Part shown: one piece after another, positions 8,556-10,807 of the stretch | Position numbering within the stretch: the stretch's first letter is position 1 | How the letters are laid out: every line of letters begins with the position of its first letter | Assembly: GCA_903927495.1 (NCBI GenBank) | Contig: CAIYNH010000899.1 | Location: 1 to 10,807, forward strand | Direction of reading: 5' to 3' | DNA from: an uncultured beta proteobacterium | Lineage (GTDB): Bacteria; Pseudomonadota; Gammaproteobacteria; Burkholderiales; Burkholderiaceae_C | Length of the DNA: 10,807 nucleotides | Notes under the pieces: model-generated | Told to the model about the DNA's origin: nothing | The model's database searches: none | The model's input: only the letters and a program-made list of their open reading frames with translations | Translations under genes and position numbers: made by a program

Positions 8556-9065
8556 ATGCGGCGTTTGCTCAATGCCATCTACAACGGTGCCGCAGCGTTG
8601 GCGGCGCTGTGCATGGTCGGCTTGCTGATCATGGTGATGGCCTCAGTGGTGAGTCGGGAACTGGGTTTTAACTTGCGCGGTATTGACTCCTATGCAGGGT
8701 ACTTTATGGCCGGTGCCGGGTTTTTATCTCTGGCACACACCCTGAAAAAGGGCGAGCACATCCGGGTTACGCTGATCCTCAACGCCATCTCAAAACCCTG
8801 GCAACGCGCCCTGGAGTTGTGGAGTTTGGGGGTTGCCTCACTGCTGAGCCTGGCGCTGGCGTTTTATAGTTGCCGTCTGGCTTGGCAATCGTTTGACTTC
8901 AATGATGTTTCGACCGGCGTGGATGCCACGCCGCTGTGGATTCCCCAGTTGACCATGGCCTTGGGCACCGTGGTCTTTGCGCTGGCGTTTGTGGACGAGT
9001 TCATCCTTGAAATTCTGAACAAGCGCCAATCTACTCAAAACGCCGAAATGGTGCGCAGCGAATAA
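8556..9065 (+). CDS. dctQ: TRAP transporter small permease subunit (DctQ family)
   Basis: Small inner-membrane subunit that pairs with DctM in the sodium-driven TRAP transporter. Its 169 residues contain four hydrophobic helices at about 13-33, 43-62, 86-107 and 127-150, with the family segment GIDSYAGYF followed by LKKGEHIRV between helices two and three. The frame extends upstream to a TTG inside dctP, but the ATG at 8556 is four bases after the dctP stop and the protein then starts with MRRLL before the first helix, so it is the likely start. No clear Shine-Dalgarno is seen, which suggests translational coupling to dctP. The C-terminus (after about 152) is short and polar and looks intact. 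The stop codon ends at 9065, one base before an inserted-looking palindromic element that separates this gene from dctM. Confidence 0.92.
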   Translation: MRRLLNAIYNGAAALAALCMVGLLIMVMASVVSRELGFNLRGIDSYAGYFMAGAGFLSLAHTLKKGEHIRVTLILNAISKPWQRALELWSLGVASLLSLALAFYSCRLAWQSFDFNDVSTGVDATPLWIPQLTMALGTVVFALAFVDEFILEILNKRQSTQNAEMVRSE

Positions 9066-9066
9066 A

Positions 9067-9197
9067 TGGGACTTACGCAAAATCGCCCCAGCGTCGTTGC
9101 TCCGCCCTCCTCAACGCCGAAGGCGTTGAGGGCATGTCGTACCAAGCGTACTGCCAGCGGCGGCGTGCCTAGCTGGGATAATTTTGCGTAAGTCCCA
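9067..9197. mobile_element. MITE-like palindromic element between dctQ and dctM
   Basis: TGGGACTTACGCAAAAT at 9067-9083 and its exact reverse complement at 9181-9197 form 17-base perfect terminal inverted repeats around a 131-base unit. The pairing continues inward after three mismatches with CCCAGC (9087-9092) and GCTGGG (9172-9177). A further perfect hairpin lies inside: CCTCAACGCC (9109-9118), loop GAA, GGCGTTGAGG (9122-9131). There is no transposase gene. AATAA occurs at 9061-9065 and 9197-9201 and may be a target duplication, though its edge is offset by a base or two from the repeat ends. The size, ends and location point to a non-autonomous transposable repeat; the parent IS family is not identified. 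Confidence 0.75.
9109..9131 (+). repeat. Internal 10-bp hairpin of the dctQ-dctM element
   Basis: A perfect GC-rich 10-base-pair stem with a three-base GAA loop. It lacks a following T-run, so it is not a standard intrinsic terminator, but within the dctPQM mRNA it could slow polymerase, stabilise the upstream message or be a ribonuclease site. Those roles are inferred. Confidence 0.6.
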
Positions 9198-9217
9198 ATA
9201 ATGCCGAAAGCTCTTTC

Positions 9218-10519
9218 ATGAATGATTTGGTCATCACTGCCCTGCTGATTGGCAGTTTGTTTCTGATCCTGGGCAGTGGTGTCTGGATTGGCCTGACGCT
9301 ATCGGGCGTGGCCTGGATTGGCATCCAGATATTTTCAGCACGCCCGGCAGGCGACGCGATGGCTGTCACCATTTGGGGATCGTCCTCGGGCTGGACCTTG
9401 ACCGCCTTGCCGTTGTTCATCTGGATGGGCGAGATTTTGTTTCGCACCAAGCTCTCCGACGATATGTTCAAAGGCTTGGCACCCTGGATACAAGCACTGC
9501 CCGGGCGCTTGTTGCATGCCAATGTGGTGGGCTGTGCCATTTTTGCTGCGGTGTCGGGTTCAAGCGCCGCCACTTGCGCCACCATAGGCAAAATGACCTT
9601 ACCAGAACTGAAACGGCGCGGCTACCCGGACGATATTTCGATTGGCACACTGGCCGGTGCTGGCACGTTGGGCTTGTTGATTCCACCGTCGATCATCATG
9701 ATCGTCTATGGCGTGGCAGCGGATGTGTCGATTTCCGACCTGTTCATTGCCGGCGTGCTGCCGGGCATCATGCTGGCGCTGCTGTTCTCAGGCTATATCG
9801 TCTATTGGGCGCTGCGCCACCCAGATCAGGTGCCACCGCGCGATGCCCCGATGAGCTTTCGACAGAAACTCAAAGAATCTGCCAGCCTGATCCCGGTGGT
9901 ACTGCTCATCACCGCCGTGCTGGGCTCGATTTATGTCGGCATCGCCACCGCGACAGAAGCCGCTGCCGTGGGCGTGGTGGGTTCATTAGTGCTGTCTTTG
10001 CTGCAGGGCTCGATGAGTTGGGCCACCTTTCGCGAGGCTTTGATGGGTGCCACCCGCTTGTACTGCATGATTGCGCTGATCCTGGCAGGGGCCGCCTTTT
10101 TGACACTTGCCATGGGCTACATCGGCCTGCCACGGCATCTGGCCGAGTGGATAGGCAGCCTGGCTCTGAGTCAGTTCAGCCTGGTAATGGCGCTAATGGT
10201 GTTCTTTGTCATTCTGGGTTGCTTCTTAGATGGCATATCAATGGTGGTGCTGACCATGGGCGTACTTATGCCCACGGTGCTGGCAGCAGGCATTGACCCG
10301 CTGTGGTTTGGCATTTTCATCGTGCTGGTGGTAGAGATGGCTCAAATCACACCGCCGGTGGGTTTTAACCTGTTTGTGCTGCAAGGTATGACGGGACGGG
10401 AACTAACCTACATCGCTCGGGTGGCCTTGCCGATGTTCTTCCTGATGGTGATCGCTGTGCTCTTGATCTATTTTGTACCGGGCATCGTGACCTGGCTGCC
10501 GAAACAAATGAAACTTTGA
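9218..10519 (+). CDS. dctM: TRAP transporter large permease subunit (DctM family)
   Basis: Large inner-membrane subunit that forms the transport pathway of the sodium-coupled TRAP system. Its 433 residues match the family length and are hydrophobic throughout, consistent with about 11-12 membrane helices and two hairpin regions. Family motifs are clear: GSSAATCATIGK (114-125) followed by LKRRGY, GLLIPPSIIMIVYG (152-165), GIATATEAAAVG (241-252) and ITPPVGFNLF (377-386). The ATG at 9218 is the only sensible start, because the same frame meets a TAA at 9179-9181 inside the element. A weak GAAAG at 9206-9210 serves as ribosome site. It is the last gene of the operon. Normally dctM abuts or overlaps dctQ; here 152 bases separate them, nearly all of it the palindromic element. 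Without that unit the gap would be only about 16-20 bases, so both subunits are probably still expressed together. Confidence 0.95.
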   Translation: MNDLVITALLIGSLFLILGSGVWIGLTLSGVAWIGIQIFSARPAGDAMAVTIWGSSSGWTLTALPLFIWMGEILFRTKLSDDMFKGLAPWIQALPGRLLHANVVGCAIFAAVSGSSAATCATIGKMTLPELKRRGYPDDISIGTLAGAGTLGLLIPPSIIMIVYGVAADVSISDLFIAGVLPGIMLALLFSGYIVYWALRHPDQVPPRDAPMSFRQKLKESASLIPVVLLITAVLGSIYVGIATATEAAAVGVVGSLVLSLLQGSMSWATFREALMGATRLYCMIALILAGAAFLTLAMGYIGLPRHLAEWIGSLALSQFSLVMALMVFFVILGCFLDGISMVVLTMGVLMPTVLAAGIDPLWFGIFIVLVVEMAQITPPVGFNLFVLQGMTGRELTYIARVALPMFFLMVIAVLLIYFVPGIVTWLPKQMKL

Positions 10520-10638
10520 TTGGTTTCCTGATTATTCAAATTTTCAATCATCCCTGTCACTATTGTCTGGCCTTGTCTTGCAACAGCAATGTCGGCCGCT
10601 CGACGCCTAGACACCAATGATTTTGAAATGGAATGAGC
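10520..10638. other. Convergent intergenic region between dctM and the ccoG-like gene
   Basis: A 119-base stretch where two converging transcripts must end. I see only weak dyads, such as GAAAC/GTTTC spanning the dctM stop and TGATT/AATCA at about 10529-10550. None is a GC-rich stem with a T-run, so no terminator is called. Confidence 0.4.
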
Positions 10639-10807
10639 TTAGCGCGGAATCACAAAAGTAGATTTTTCCTGCGTCATCGCCACTTTGTCATGCTCGCCAG
10701 TATGAATCTGAAACAATATGGGGCTGGCTTTTCCCCGATGTCCCTGTGCCACCTCGGCAGCCATGGTCAGGCGAATGGTCAAGGAACCGATGCCCGTGGC
10801 AGGCACA
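10639..10807 (-). CDS. ccoG: C-terminal end of CcoG/FixG-like cytochrome c oxidase accessory protein (5' part outside window)
   Basis: Only the last 55 codons and the stop (TTA at 10639-10641 on the plus strand) lie in the window; I translated them by hand. The tail reads as alternating beta-strand segments (SLTIRLTMAAE, ASPILFQIHTG, VAMTQEKSTFVIPR). This is the pattern of the Ig-like C-terminal domain of CcoG/FixG/RdxA, which typically ends in an EKS-F-x-PR motif. CcoG is a membrane polyferredoxin needed for copper delivery and assembly of cbb3-type oxidase (family knowledge). The iron-sulfur motifs would be upstream and cannot be seen, so the call rests on the terminal 50 residues alone. 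It converges with the TRAP operon and is probably unrelated to it in function. Confidence 0.72.
   Translation of the reverse strand, partial: VPATGIGSLTIRLTMAAEVAQGHRGKASPILFQIHTGEHDKVAMTQEKSTFVIPR

Noticed and set aside
9109..9131. Internal hairpin of the element as an intrinsic terminator within the TRAP operon
   Set aside because: The stem is followed by GCATGTCGTACC, with no T-run, so intrinsic termination is unlikely.
9169..9591. 140-codon minus-strand open frame running from dctM into the palindromic element, considered as a possible transposase remnant
   Set aside because: Most of it is antisense to dctM, and the translation shows no transposase motif.
9373..10296. 307-codon open frame on the plus strand overlapping dctM
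   Set aside because: It lies wholly inside dctM in another frame; its arginine-, histidine- and glycine-rich translation has no domain or membrane pattern, while the dctM frame carries all family motifs.
1..10807. CRISPR arrays, tRNA or rRNA genes, prophage or toxin-antitoxin genes
   Set aside because: No regularly spaced repeats, cloverleaf-like sequences or suitable small gene pairs were seen on either strand.

Overview
The window looks like chromosomal DNA of a betaproteobacterium of the order Burkholderiales, most likely a Comamonadaceae member of the Rhodoferax/Polaromonas type. This rests on the protein character of Coq7, the fused 5-oxoprolinase, the TRAP genes and a CcoG-like tail, and on moderate-to-high G+C; the genus is a guess. 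No plasmid, phage or defence genes are visible.

Layout. Positions 1-607 (minus) hold nearly all of a Coq7 demethoxyubiquinone hydroxylase gene, cut by the window edge. Positions 838-2862 (minus) encode a membrane-anchored PAS-GGDEF-EAL protein with both c-di-GMP domains apparently intact. Positions 3149-6865 (minus) encode a 1238-residue HyuA-HyuB fusion, the architecture of ATP-dependent 5-oxoprolinase. Twenty bases upstream of it, and probably in the same operon, lies a winged-helix (MarR-like) regulator at 6886-7404. A 166-base divergent promoter region follows, then a complete TRAP transporter operon on the plus strand: solute receptor dctP (7571-8551), small membrane subunit dctQ (8556-9065) and large membrane subunit dctM (9218-10519). 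The last 169 bases (minus) are the C-terminal end of a CcoG/FixG-like cytochrome oxidase accessory protein.

How the genes fit together. The regulator, the 5-oxoprolinase and the divergent TRAP operon form a plausible uptake-and-use module, with pyroglutamate (5-oxoproline) as the leading candidate substrate: imported by DctPQM, hydrolysed with ATP to glutamate, and controlled by the winged-helix protein. The divergent region carries a 14-base imperfect inverted repeat whose arms cover the likely -35 and -10 of the regulator promoter, so autoregulation is a concrete prediction.

Most unusual non-coding structure. The dctQ-dctM junction is interrupted by a 131-base palindromic element with 17-base perfect terminal inverted repeats and an internal 10-base-pair hairpin. 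It looks like a MITE or other non-autonomous mobile repeat that landed directly after the dctQ stop codon. I see no wholly new multi-gene system; the interest lies in the regulator/5-oxoprolinase/TRAP module, its candidate operator, and this element inside the transporter operon.
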